Assembly (NCBI GenBank): GCA_049644265.1
Contig: JBARRO010000271.1
Coordinates: 1-44,642, forward strand
Length of the DNA: 44,642 nt
From: JBARRO01 sp049644265
GTDB lineage: Bacteria > Bacteroidota > Ignavibacteria > UBA10030
Direction of reading: 5' to 3'
Below the pieces are notes generated by a model. It saw nothing but the letters and a program-made list of their open reading frames with translations, had not been told where the DNA came from and searched no databases. Below, piece after piece: positions 9,597 through 18,053 of this stretch. Position numbers and translations under genes: made by a program. Every line of letters begins with the position of its first letter. Position 1 is the first letter of the stretch.

Positions 9597-10414
9597 TGGG
9601 ACGGACCCGATCTTTCCTGCTGCATGGCACGATGGTCATGATAGCCGTCCTGACGCTCACGCCGGGCCTCTGGATGGTTTCCGCTTCCCTGATGCCGGCC
9701 GGCGAGGCGAGCATGTATCCGCCGTCGTTGATCCCAACGCGCATTTCGTTCGAGCACTACGTGACATTATTTACCCGGCTTGACGTTGCCCGGTATCTTC
9801 TGAACAGCGTCATCCTGAGTGTCTCGATCACGGCGATCTCGCTTCTGTTCAACTCCATGGCCGGGTATGCCTTTGCAAAGTACCGGTTCGCGGGCAAGGA
9901 CCGCTTGTTCCGGCTGCTTGTTGCCGAGATGGTGATCCCGGCGCAAGTGACAACGCTTCCTCTGTTCCTGATGCTCAACAAGGTTGGCCTGATCAACACC
10001 TACTTCGGCGTCATCGTTGCAGGAATGGCGACGATCTACGGGGTGTTTCTCATGAGACAGTTTGCGTTGTCGATTCCTGACAGTCTGATCGAGGCCGCAC
10101 GAATGGATGGCGCCAGCGAATTCAAGATTTACTGGTCGCTGATCCTTCCGTTGAGCAAACCGATCCTCGTGACACTGGCCCTGTTCACCTTCATGGGGGC
10201 CTGGAACGACTTCTTCTGGCCTCTGATTGTCCTCACGGACGACCGGATGTACACCCTGCCTGTGGCCCTGGCCATTCTGACAGGAGAACACGTCCAGGAT
10301 ACGGAGCTTATGATGGCGGGTTCTGTGCTGACGGTGCTGCCAGTTCTTGTCATCTTTGTAGCTCTCCAGAAATACTACATCAGCGGAATCATGCTGGGGG
10401 GCGAGAAGGGGTAG
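9596..10414 (+). CDS. ABC sugar importer permease, MalG-type
   Basis: A 272-residue second permease subunit. Features of the MalG/UgpE type are LTPGLWMVSASLMP near the start, the NS(V/I)ILS segment, the EAA loop IEAARMDGASEFKIYWSLILPLS, and the conserved late segment AWNDFFWPLIVL. The ATG at 9596 overlaps the previous stop, giving translational coupling. A longer frame reaches back to 9314, but that part only mirrors the upstream gene out of frame. It ends the beta-glucan operon and is followed by a 557-base gap. Confidence 0.95.
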   Translation: MGRTRSFLLHGTMVMIAVLTLTPGLWMVSASLMPAGEASMYPPSLIPTRISFEHYVTLFTRLDVARYLLNSVILSVSITAISLLFNSMAGYAFAKYRFAGKDRLFRLLVAEMVIPAQVTTLPLFLMLNKVGLINTYFGVIVAGMATIYGVFLMRQFALSIPDSLIEAARMDGASEFKIYWSLILPLSKPILVTLALFTFMGAWNDFFWPLIVLTDDRMYTLPVALAILTGEHVQDTELMMAGSVLTVLPVLVIFVALQKYYISGIMLGGEKG

Positions 10415-10778
10415 GGGCTGGACCGGGCTGACGGAAAGCGGATGAGGACTGACCCTCGGTGCTCCATCCCAGACCATCTTTGCGTTCTTGAGAATATTCG
10501 TTGTCACAAGGAAGAAATCCAGCGATTCGCTCTGACGTTCCGAATTTGCGAATCAGGAACATCCAGCCTCACGTCTGCACGCTTGTTGTTTTTTCCTCCA
10601 ATTCATCAATAAGAATCCGCACTGCCTGAAGCGATTGCAACGTTCCGATTCCGGAACTTAACAATCGCATGGCACATATGTTGTCACGCATCGGCTGCCC
10701 TCTGTGCCGAGGCGGCGACAGTGTGAACAACAATCTCAAAAACAAGATTAATTTTCTTCCTGGTGCGCATCAGGTTAC

Positions 10779-10796
10779 GAAAATGCTTGCATTTTC
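10779..10796. promoter_or_regulatory. Operator-like perfect dyad, GAAAATGC-TT-GCATTTTC
   Basis: Two 8-base arms are exact inverted complements around a 2-base centre. It lies 12 bases before the first TGTATATATACA palindrome. The short spacer and symmetry suggest a dimeric regulator site rather than a terminator. The protein that would bind is unknown. Confidence 0.5.
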
Positions 10797-10807
10797 TTTT
10801 TCTGAAC

Positions 10808-10819
10808 TGTATATATACA
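10808..10819. promoter_or_regulatory. Operator-like palindrome TGTATATATACA
   Basis: Perfect 12-base palindrome with TGT/ACA ends and an alternating TA core, the general form used by many GntR-superfamily regulators. A GntR-type regulator is encoded at 32727. It could equally be a promoter -10 region. Confidence 0.5.
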
Positions 10820-10838
10820 TGCGTCATGTAAAATAAAA

Positions 10839-10848
10839 TGTATATACA
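10839..10848. promoter_or_regulatory. Operator-like palindrome TGTATATACA
   Basis: Perfect 10-base palindrome with the same TGT/ACA ends as the site 30 bases upstream (centre to centre). Two such sites at close to three helical turns suit cooperative binding by one regulator. Confidence 0.5.
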
Positions 10849-10971
10849 CAATCACGTTTCCCTTTCGCGTGCACTCCTCAACGGTTCGCCCTGCGCGACG
10901 TGGCCCGAACCATCCGTTACGCATGCAGTCCCAGAAATCATGTAGAACGTTTTCGACCGAGGTACTGAGCC

Positions 10972-13620
10972 ATGACTAGACAACGCGTCCTGCTTGCAGT
11001 TTTTCAGTTCCTGTTGATCTCGCACCTTGTTGCGGGAACGACGGGCAAGGTGTCCGGCACGCTGATCGATGCAAGCACCAAAGAACCTGTCGTCGGGGCG
11101 AATGTCATGCTGCTCAACACTGTTCTGGGTGCGTCGTCCGATGTGAACGGCTACTTCTGTATTCTCAACGTACCGCCGGGGACGTACGACGTCCGCGTGT
11201 CGTGCATCGGCTACCGCACCGTCATCAAGAAACAGATCTCCGTCAGCTCCGACCGCACGACGACGGAGGACTTCAGCCTTGCGGCGACGACGGTTGACCT
11301 CGAAGCGGTGGAGATTGTGGCTCAACGGGAAACGATTGTCAAGGATCTTACGTCGACGATGGAAAAGGTCAGTGCCGAGGATATCAAGAACCTGCCGGTT
11401 GAAAATGTGAACGATATCCTTCAGCTCCAGGCAGGAATGACAAAGGATGCGGGCGGAAATCTCCACATGCGCGGCGGCCGGTCTTCGGAGACGCAATACT
11501 ATGTCGACGGTATGTCGACCTCGAATCCGTTCGGCGGCGGCGACAACGCGGTGAACGTGCAGAACAATAACATTCAGGAACTGCAGGTCATCAGCGGCAC
11601 ATTTAACGCCGAATACGGCCAGGCCATGTCCAGCATCGTCAACATCGTCACAAAGGATGGCGGAGAGCGGACGAATATGTCGGTCACGGCCTATGGCGGC
11701 GACTTTGTAACCGCAAGAAACGAAGTCTTCCCGAACCTCGGGGGATTCCGGCCGACGACCCAACAGTATGTGGAAGGGACCATCAGCGGTCCGGCATCTT
11801 TTCTCAGCGATGACCTTCGCTTTTTCGTTTCAGGCCGGTATCGGAATGAGCAAAACTGGTTATACGGAATCCGGCACTATCTGCCGGTGGACACCGCCGA
11901 CTACTCGAGCACGGATCCATCGCAATGGACAGTGCAGCACACGGGCGACGACGCGGTGGTGCCGATGAATCCGTCTCTTGAGCGTTCACTCCAGGCAAAG
12001 TTGTCATACCGGCCGTTGGGGTCCCTGTACATCAGCTACAACATTATTTCCGACAATGGACAGGCGAAAGGCTACGATCACGCACATAAGTTGAGTCCCG
12101 AGTACGTTCCAACGGTGTACACGCAAGGATTGAACAATCTCCTGACGTTCACGCACACGCTCAGCTCGTCTGCGTTCCAGGAGCTGAAAGTCTCCTACTT
12201 TGTGTACCGCCTTCAGAGTCATGTGCGCGACAATCCATTCGACCCGATCTACAACCAGGGTCTCCATTACACGCAGACCTCGTTGACGGATGTTTTTGCG
12301 GTAGGAGGTGTGAACCCGCGATTCCTGGACCGGAAAAGCACCACACTGGCAGTGAAATATGAGCTTACCAATCAGTTTGACCGGAACAACCTCGTCAAGT
12401 TGGGAGCGGAATTGCGTTCGTATGAACTCCGCGAGGAGATGTTCGACGTACGAAAAGATGCGGGTACGAATTGGCAACTTCAGATCGACAACCTGACGTC
12501 GGCGGTGCACAATTTGTATGACAAGCGGCCCACCGAATTTGCGGCCTATGTGCAGGACAAGATTGAAGTCGAAGATCTGATTGTCAACGCGGGAGTGCGA
12601 TTCGATTATTTCGACCCGAAGAGCATGCTGCCGGCAAATATGGACGATCCGCAAAACAAACGGAGCGTCGATCCTTCGCAGGCCTTTGTTCAGGCATCCA
12701 AGAAAACTCAGATCAGCCCGAGATTGGGGCTGGCGTTCCCGATCTCCGAGAGCGGGAACATTCATGCGTCGTACGGGCACTTCTTCCAGATTCCAGAGTT
12801 CCAGCGGCTGTATGAAAACCCCGAGTTCGAAGTCTCGGGAAGGTTCACGACGTTTCTCGGAAATGCAGACCTCGAGGCACAACGGACCGTCATTTATGAA
12901 GTGGGGCTCCAGCAGCTTGTCTCGTCGAATCTTGTCCTCGATGCAACCTGTTACTTCAAGGATTTCAGACACCTGGCGGGATCAAAACTCTATCGGACGT
13001 TTGAACAGGATGAGTACGGGCAATACACGAACGTCGACTACGGAAACGTATGGGGCGTCACGCTTGCGCTGGATGTCCTGAGGACGGGCATGCTCACAGC
13101 AAATCTGGACTACACCTACCAGGTGGCCGAAGGAAACGGCTCTGACCCGTATCAGGCCTACTACGACGCCCGGAATCGCGACGAGTCCACGAAATCACTT
13201 GTCCCGTTGAACTGGGACGTGCGGCATAGTCTCAACGGTGTCCTGTACCTGGACAACGAATCGTGGGGCTTGAGCGTCATCAGCCGGTTCGCCTCGGGCA
13301 TCCCGTTTACACCCACCACGACATTTGAACGCACGCGGAACGTCCAGCTCATGAATCAGGGAAGACGCAGGTCCGAGTATACAATGGATTTCCGCGTTTA
13401 CAAGAATCTCCCATTCCTCGGTCCCGGCACTATGGTGTTCCTCTCAGTCGAGAACGTCTTCGACGGACAACGCATCGATTACGTCCCCGAACTGACGGAG
13501 CAGGATCTCCGGACGCACGAATCACGCGCCCAATTCAATTCGCTCTACGACTATCGCTTCAATCCGAACACTCAGCCCCGGCCGCGACTCGTGAAAATGG
13601 GATTACGTGTCAGTATTTGA
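10972..13620 (+). CDS. TonB-dependent outer-membrane receptor with N-terminal carboxypeptidase-regulatory-like domain
   Basis: An 882-residue receptor. After a signal peptide comes a CarboxypepD_reg-like beta-sandwich (about residues 25-105: KVSGTLIDASTKEPVVGANVML, then GYFCILNVPPGTYDVRV). It is followed by a plug domain (about 130-235, with LPVENVNDILQLQAGM, MRGGRSSETQYYVDGM and FNAEYGQAMSSIVNIVTK) and a beta-barrel running to the C-terminus (late RPRLVKMGLRVSI). It should import a ligand, presumably an oligosaccharide, across the outer membrane using TonB energy. It is shorter than most SusC proteins and no SusD-like gene accompanies it; an Asp-rich exported protein and a PorV-family barrel follow instead. 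It starts the operon after the palindrome-rich gap. Ligand is inferred from the surrounding hydrolases. Confidence 0.93.
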   Translation: MTRQRVLLAVFQFLLISHLVAGTTGKVSGTLIDASTKEPVVGANVMLLNTVLGASSDVNGYFCILNVPPGTYDVRVSCIGYRTVIKKQISVSSDRTTTEDFSLAATTVDLEAVEIVAQRETIVKDLTSTMEKVSAEDIKNLPVENVNDILQLQAGMTKDAGGNLHMRGGRSSETQYYVDGMSTSNPFGGGDNAVNVQNNNIQELQVISGTFNAEYGQAMSSIVNIVTKDGGERTNMSVTAYGGDFVTARNEVFPNLGGFRPTTQQYVEGTISGPASFLSDDLRFFVSGRYRNEQNWLYGIRHYLPVDTADYSSTDPSQWTVQHTGDDAVVPMNPSLERSLQAKLSYRPLGSLYISYNIISDNGQAKGYDHAHKLSPEYVPTVYTQGLNNLLTFTHTLSSSAFQELKVSYFVYRLQSHVRDNPFDPIYNQGLHYTQTSLTDVFAVGGVNPRFLDRKSTTLAVKYELTNQFDRNNLVKLGAELRSYELREEMFDVRKDAGTNWQLQIDNLTSAVHNLYDKRPTEFAAYVQDKIEVEDLIVNAGVRFDYFDPKSMLPANMDDPQNKRSVDPSQAFVQASKKTQISPRLGLAFPISESGNIHASYGHFFQIPEFQRLYENPEFEVSGRFTTFLGNADLEAQRTVIYEVGLQQLVSSNLVLDATCYFKDFRHLAGSKLYRTFEQDEYGQYTNVDYGNVWGVTLALDVLRTGMLTANLDYTYQVAEGNGSDPYQAYYDARNRDESTKSLVPLNWDVRHSLNGVLYLDNESWGLSVISRFASGIPFTPTTTFERTRNVQLMNQGRRRSEYTMDFRVYKNLPFLGPGTMVFLSVENVFDGQRIDYVPELTEQDLRTHESRAQFNSLYDYRFNPNTQPRPRLVKMGLRVSI

Positions 13621-13659
13621 TGTGGACAACCAAAGAACGATCAAGCATTGGATGACATT

Positions 13660-16600
13660 ATGAAACGATCATTGTGGGCTTCCGTTGCGGGAGGATTCGT
13701 GCTCACGATCTTCCTATCCGGTCGCGTGGAGGCACAAGGCAACGACGTCGTGTATATCGACCCCAACCGAGGAGCGAAGGCGTATCGAAAAAGCCTTGTC
13801 ATGAACCGAAACAAGGTTGAGTCGATCATGGGGAATTGGGGAACCTTCGGGCGCGTGAGCGATCCGATGTCGGGCGTCTGGCCTGCGGGTAGCGGGCATG
13901 GGCACGTACACGAAATGACGATCCTCGTCGGTGCAAAAGTGTTCGGGTCGGGCGGCCAGGAACTCCACATCATCAGCGAATCGTACGGCGAGTTTTCCGA
14001 CAAAGCCCCCGACTCAAAAGAATACTGGTGGAATCCACTTCCGGGATATGCCAACGAACATCGAAGACTGCAGGACCCTACGACGGGAAAAGTCGACACC
14101 GCCTCGAAGGTGGCAACAAGCATCGACCGCACTACTTGGCCGGCAACCTGGCCGGGCAAAGACCAATCGTGGGACGGCCATTGGTTCGGCTATTTTGGGA
14201 AAGATCAGTTCTCAGCGGACCAGGAAGCCATGTACGTCATGGACGACAATTACAATTCCGAGTTCGCGTACTATCCGTTCGTGAACGATACCACCCGGCG
14301 CGGGCTCGGGCTCCAGGTCGAAGCAAGACTCTTTCAGTGGTCTCATCCTCTCGCAGAAGATCAGATTTTCATTCACTTCCAGGTTTCGAACGTTTCCGAC
14401 TACGACTACGACAAACGCATCTACTTTGGTGCCTTTGCAGACACTCATCCTGGCGGGTTGGGTGCCTCGGACGACAATTCGGGCTTCGATCGCAGCCGGA
14501 ATCTCGTGTACGCATGGGACAATGATAATGTGTCAACTGTGTGGACGAAGTACAAGTTGATCCCTCCGGGATATCTTGGATGGAAATACCTGGAAAGTCC
14601 CGGAATGGGAAATGATAAGGATGGCTTGGGTGGCGACGGTATAGACAACGACGGCGATGGATTGGTGGACGAGAGCCGGGACAACGATGCAGGAACATGG
14701 ATTTTTGGGCCAATCAATGCTGCCGGGGTTCAGAAATGGCATTGGAGCGGTGATGAAGACGGGGACTGGATCGTGGAAACCGATGATGTCGGCAGGGATG
14801 GTATCGGACCGTTGGACCCGAACTACGTCGGACCCGATCTGAACGGCACAGAGGGGAACGGCAAACCCGACCAGGGCGAACCGAACTTCGGTATGACAGA
14901 CAATGACGAATCGGATCAGATCGGATTGACCTCGTTCTACTCGCCAGCCTATGGAAGCGTTCAAGTGAACGACGACGAGCGAATCTGGAATTACATCCAG
15001 CCCGGCGTCTTCGAAACTCCCGCGCAGAATGCCAATAATATGTGGGTCTTCGCCTCGGGGCCGTTCGACCTCAAGAGAATGCACACCGAGCGATTTTCAG
15101 TCTGTTGGATGTTCGGGAACGATCTGCGCGAGATTCTCCGCAACGCGGAAACGTCGCAGCGTATCTACGATAACGATTATCGGTTTACAAAGCCTCCGAC
15201 GCCTCCCGTGGTGCATGCCGTCGCGGGGGACAAGAAAGTCACGCTCTACTGGGACGACATCGCAGAACGTTCGTACGATCCCATCTACGGGTATGATTTT
15301 GAAGGGTACAAAATTTACCGGGGAACAAACCCTCAACTTTCCGAATCCCAGAAAATCACCGACGCGTACGGCAGTGTCGTGTACCGGCTTCCGATTGCCC
15401 AGTTCGACCTTAATGACGGTGTTCAGGGTTTGCATCCCATGCCGCTGGGGGCCGAACTCGGTGAGCAGTTCAGTACGGGGATTCATTACAATATGGGGGA
15501 TGACACGGGCCTGCGCCATTATTTTGAAGACACGAATGTCGAAAACGGCGTGACCTACTACTACGTCGTCGTGTCGTACGACAAGGGATACTATACCGGC
15601 ATGGACGACCGCGGGCTGGTGCCGATGACACCTTCCGAAAGTCCGTTCGACTTGACGGTCGAATACGGCGAGCTTGTCAGCAGGAGCTTGAACACGGCCA
15701 TCGTCGCACCCAATGCGCCCGCTACGAACTACGTCGCCGGGAAAGTGAACACTTCGTTGCTGGCGCACGGGGTCGGCGGCGCGACCGGTTCGGTCTACGT
15801 CGACGTGATCGACCCGGACCGATTGCCCGACAATCACGTCTACGAGCTGGGTTTTGGCACGAAAACGGGAGTCGAAACGGGTATCGGAATTCCGTTTGCG
15901 ACGAGTTACACTCTGCGCGATACGACCACGGGTCTCCGTGTGCTGGATGTGGTTTCGGTGCCTCTCCAGGCGGCGGCGAAAGACACGGAGGCGGCGGGGA
16001 AGGTCTTCGAATGGCAGCATTATGATACGGCCTGGTCCAGCAACATATTCTCGGGGATGGTTCTTCGATTCACGAATTCTGTGCCGTCGATTGGCGTCAT
16101 CAAACAGCAATCGGGATGGAAGCCGGGATGTATCACCACTTCTGATGTTGCGATTGACTATGGTGACCCCATCAACCCGTTCAACTATCCCGTCGAGTTC
16201 CGGATTGAGCTCACCGACACGGCGTCGGGAAAATCCTTCTCCACGCAGCAGGCCACGGCAACCTTCGATACGTTTTTCCGCATCGTCAACACTGCTACGG
16301 GAGATGTGCTTCCTTGCTATCTGAAGGAAACACTCTTCACGAAAAATGGCAAATGGGACAAGAACGAACGACTCTACATCGGACTGAAGCAGACCAACGG
16401 CACGTACCTTTGGCCGTGGGTCCTCGACCTCGTGGTCTTTCCGGAAACGGTGATGCCAAAGCCCGGTGATGTTTACAATTTCCGTGCCCCCATACCGTTT
16501 ACCTCCAACGACAAGTTCTCCTTCACAACCACCGGAAGTGTGGTCACGAGAACTACACCGGGTTCGGTGCTGGACAAGGTCGCTGTGGTCCCCAATCCGT

Positions 16601-16881
16601 ACTTGCTGAGCGCTTCCTGGGAGAGAGAGACTGCCATGGCTGGACGCGGCGAGCGGAAGGTCAGTTTCATCCACCTCCCCGCAGTGTGCAAAGTCAGGAT
16701 CTTCACGCAGAACGGCGTTCAGATCAAGGTGATCGACCATATCACCAACGGTGCTGATGGGTCGGCATCGTGGGACCTTACGACCGACGAGGGTCTTGAA
16801 GTGGCGTTCGGCATTTATGTGTTCCTGGTCGAGGCGGAAGAGATCGGCCAGAAAATGGGCACGTTCGCAATCATTAACTGA
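13660..16881 (+). CDS. Large exported protein with Asp-rich and fibronectin III-like regions, function unknown
   Basis: A 1073-residue exported protein of unknown function. A signal peptide ends near VEAQ. Between about residues 310 and 420 lies an Asp/Gly-rich segment (GGDGIDNDGDGLVDESRDND and similar runs) that resembles thrombospondin type 3-like calcium-binding repeats. A fibronectin III-like domain follows (about 510-645, with VTLYWDD, GYKIYRG and NGVTYYYVVVSYDKG). The C-terminus (VVPNPYL, then a W-D-L-T segment and GIYVFLVEAEE) resembles a T9SS-type sandwich, but the usual NPFNPST start is missing. It sits between the TonB receptor and a PorV-family gene, the place where a surface partner of the receptor would be expected. 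The start could also be ATG 13648; 13660 gives a more typical signal peptide. Confidence 0.8.
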   Translation: MKRSLWASVAGGFVLTIFLSGRVEAQGNDVVYIDPNRGAKAYRKSLVMNRNKVESIMGNWGTFGRVSDPMSGVWPAGSGHGHVHEMTILVGAKVFGSGGQELHIISESYGEFSDKAPDSKEYWWNPLPGYANEHRRLQDPTTGKVDTASKVATSIDRTTWPATWPGKDQSWDGHWFGYFGKDQFSADQEAMYVMDDNYNSEFAYYPFVNDTTRRGLGLQVEARLFQWSHPLAEDQIFIHFQVSNVSDYDYDKRIYFGAFADTHPGGLGASDDNSGFDRSRNLVYAWDNDNVSTVWTKYKLIPPGYLGWKYLESPGMGNDKDGLGGDGIDNDGDGLVDESRDNDAGTWIFGPINAAGVQKWHWSGDEDGDWIVETDDVGRDGIGPLDPNYVGPDLNGTEGNGKPDQGEPNFGMTDNDESDQIGLTSFYSPAYGSVQVNDDERIWNYIQPGVFETPAQNANNMWVFASGPFDLKRMHTERFSVCWMFGNDLREILRNAETSQRIYDNDYRFTKPPTPPVVHAVAGDKKVTLYWDDIAERSYDPIYGYDFEGYKIYRGTNPQLSESQKITDAYGSVVYRLPIAQFDLNDGVQGLHPMPLGAELGEQFSTGIHYNMGDDTGLRHYFEDTNVENGVTYYYVVVSYDKGYYTGMDDRGLVPMTPSESPFDLTVEYGELVSRSLNTAIVAPNAPATNYVAGKVNTSLLAHGVGGATGSVYVDVIDPDRLPDNHVYELGFGTKTGVETGIGIPFATSYTLRDTTTGLRVLDVVSVPLQAAAKDTEAAGKVFEWQHYDTAWSSNIFSGMVLRFTNSVPSIGVIKQQSGWKPGCITTSDVAIDYGDPINPFNYPVEFRIELTDTASGKSFSTQQATATFDTFFRIVNTATGDVLPCYLKETLFTKNGKWDKNERLYIGLKQTNGTYLWPWVLDLVVFPETVMPKPGDVYNFRAPIPFTSNDKFSFTTTGSVVTRTTPGSVLDKVAVVPNPYLLSASWERETAMAGRGERKVSFIHLPAVCKVRIFTQNGVQIKVIDHITNGADGSASWDLTTDEGLEVAFGIYVFLVEAEEIGQKMGTFAIIN

Positions 16882-16912
16882 TCCGCGGAGCATGAGCATA
16901 AGGATGTCTATT

Positions 16913-17920
16913 ATGAAACGCATCGTTCTGGCAACACTCATCGTTCTTCTCATCGCATCGCAGTTTGCACCGGCCGGAAATCCCGTGTCGAAGCGCGGGA
17001 CCACCGCTGCACCGTTCCTGGAGTTTGGTGTTGGTCCCAGGGCTGTCGGTATGGGGGAAGCCTTCACGGCAGTTGCCAATGACGCATCGGCGATGTACTG
17101 GAACCCGGCAGGCATGGAGCGGCTTTCCATGGGCGAAGTGGCATTCAGCTACATGAACTGGGTGGCCGACATGGACTTCATGTATGCCGGCGTCGTGTTT
17201 AAGGCCGGCTCCACGGGGTCGTTCGGCATTTCGCTTACGTCTCTGTCAACCCCCGAGATGCTCGTCCGGACGGTCGACCAGCCCGAAGGTCTCGGAAGCC
17301 GTTTCGATGCCGCCGATCTTGCACTGGGAGTGAGCTACGCGAAATACCTGACCGACCGGTTTTCTTTTGGCAGCACGTTCAAATACATCCAGCGAAGGAT
17401 TTGGCACATGGAAGCGAGCGCAGTCGCGCTGGATTTTGGTGTCCTGTATTCGCTGCCGGTGAACGGGATGAAGCTCGGCATTTCGATTTCCAACATGGGG
17501 AGCAAGCTGCAGATGCGGGGGTCGGATCTGACGGTGTCAACAGACACGGATCCTCTCAAGGAAGGTAACACGACGGCCGTCATGACAGAGCTTCGAACCA
17601 AGGAATGGTCGCTTCCGCTTCTGTTCCGGTTTGGCATTGCCTACGATCTTGTCGAGTCGGAATCCCACACCCTGACCATCGCGTCAGATTATCTTCATCC
17701 GAACGACAACACCGAAAGTGTCAATGTCGGACTGGAATACACGTTCGAGAATCTCCTGACCCTCCGTGGCGGATATCAATCCCTTTTTATGGATGAAAGT
17801 GAAAAAGGGTTGACGTTGGGAGTTGGGTTGAAGCAGGGGGGAGTCGGCGTCGACTATTCCTACAGCGCGCTTCAGAATCTTGGATACGTTCAACAATTCT
17901 CAGCTAAAATCCAGTTTTAA
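16913..17920 (+). CDS. PorV/PorQ-family (UPF0164) outer-membrane beta-barrel protein
   Basis: A 335-residue predicted barrel. After the signal peptide comes the family signature FLEFGVGPRAVGMGEAFTAVANDASAMYWNPAGM, shared with PorV, PorQ and FadL-like proteins. It closes with a repeated-strand pattern and an aromatic end (QQFSAKIQF) typical of outer-membrane barrels. PorV acts in the T9SS by carrying folded cargo to the attachment complex. Here a family member sits directly after the TonB receptor and before a T9SS cargo gene, so a locus-dedicated role is possible (inference). The start is set by AAGGA about eight bases before ATG 16913 and by the signal peptide. A longer upstream frame only overlaps the previous gene. 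Confidence 0.88.
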   Translation: MKRIVLATLIVLLIASQFAPAGNPVSKRGTTAAPFLEFGVGPRAVGMGEAFTAVANDASAMYWNPAGMERLSMGEVAFSYMNWVADMDFMYAGVVFKAGSTGSFGISLTSLSTPEMLVRTVDQPEGLGSRFDAADLALGVSYAKYLTDRFSFGSTFKYIQRRIWHMEASAVALDFGVLYSLPVNGMKLGISISNMGSKLQMRGSDLTVSTDTDPLKEGNTTAVMTELRTKEWSLPLLFRFGIAYDLVESESHTLTIASDYLHPNDNTESVNVGLEYTFENLLTLRGGYQSLFMDESEKGLTLGVGLKQGGVGVDYSYSALQNLGYVQQFSAKIQF

Positions 17921-17945
17921 CATCCGATTTCATGGAAGGAGTCCT

Positions 17946-18053
17946 ATGACAAGAATGTTTTTTTCTACACCGACCGAGGCTGGGGGAAAATATGTTGTTC
18001 CTGCTGTTGCTGCACATCAATTCACTAAGGAGAATCACCATGACCAAGCGTAA
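17946..18053 (+). CDS. Possible 35-residue leader ORF overlapping the next start
   Basis: A short frame begins at ATG 17946, four bases after a very good ribosome site (GGAAGGAG, 17934-17941), and stops at 18051-18053. It overlaps the start of the next gene (18040) by 14 bases in another frame. The peptide begins MTRMFFSTPTEAGGKY and resembles nothing I recognise. It could be a leader peptide coupling translation to the downstream gene, or the remains of a lost start. Its reality rests only on the ribosome site and the overlap. Confidence 0.3.
   Translation: MTRMFFSTPTEAGGKYVVPAVAAHQFTKENHHDQA

Larger units (their letters stand above)
10415..10971. promoter_or_regulatory. 557-base intergenic control region before the TonB-receptor operon
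   Basis: This is the only gap above 300 bases in the window. The first half shows no clear terminator. The right-hand third turns AT-rich and holds three perfect palindromes within 70 bases (10779-10796, 10808-10819 and 10839-10848), about 124 bases before the TonB-receptor start. The TATATA cores may also serve as promoter -10 elements. This is the best candidate for the main promoter/operator of the outer-membrane block. A 40-codon minus-strand frame at 10569-10691 was considered and not accepted. Confidence 0.6.

Noticed and set aside
10569..10691. 40-codon minus-strand frame in the large gap, with AGAGGG before its ATG
   Set aside because: The peptide (ending RILIDELEEKTTSVQT) matches nothing I recognise and there is no neighbour on that strand. 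It may be a remnant, but support is too thin to list.
13660..16881. SusD-like partner of the TonB receptor
   Set aside because: No lipobox and no SusD helical-repeat motifs; the protein has Asp-rich and fibronectin-like regions instead.
15097..17130. Long minus-strand open frame (677 codons)
   Set aside because: It runs antisense to the Asp-rich protein and the start of the PorV-like gene, has no protein-family motifs and a low-complexity Arg/Val/Asp-rich translation. It is a shadow of GC-rich coding sequence.
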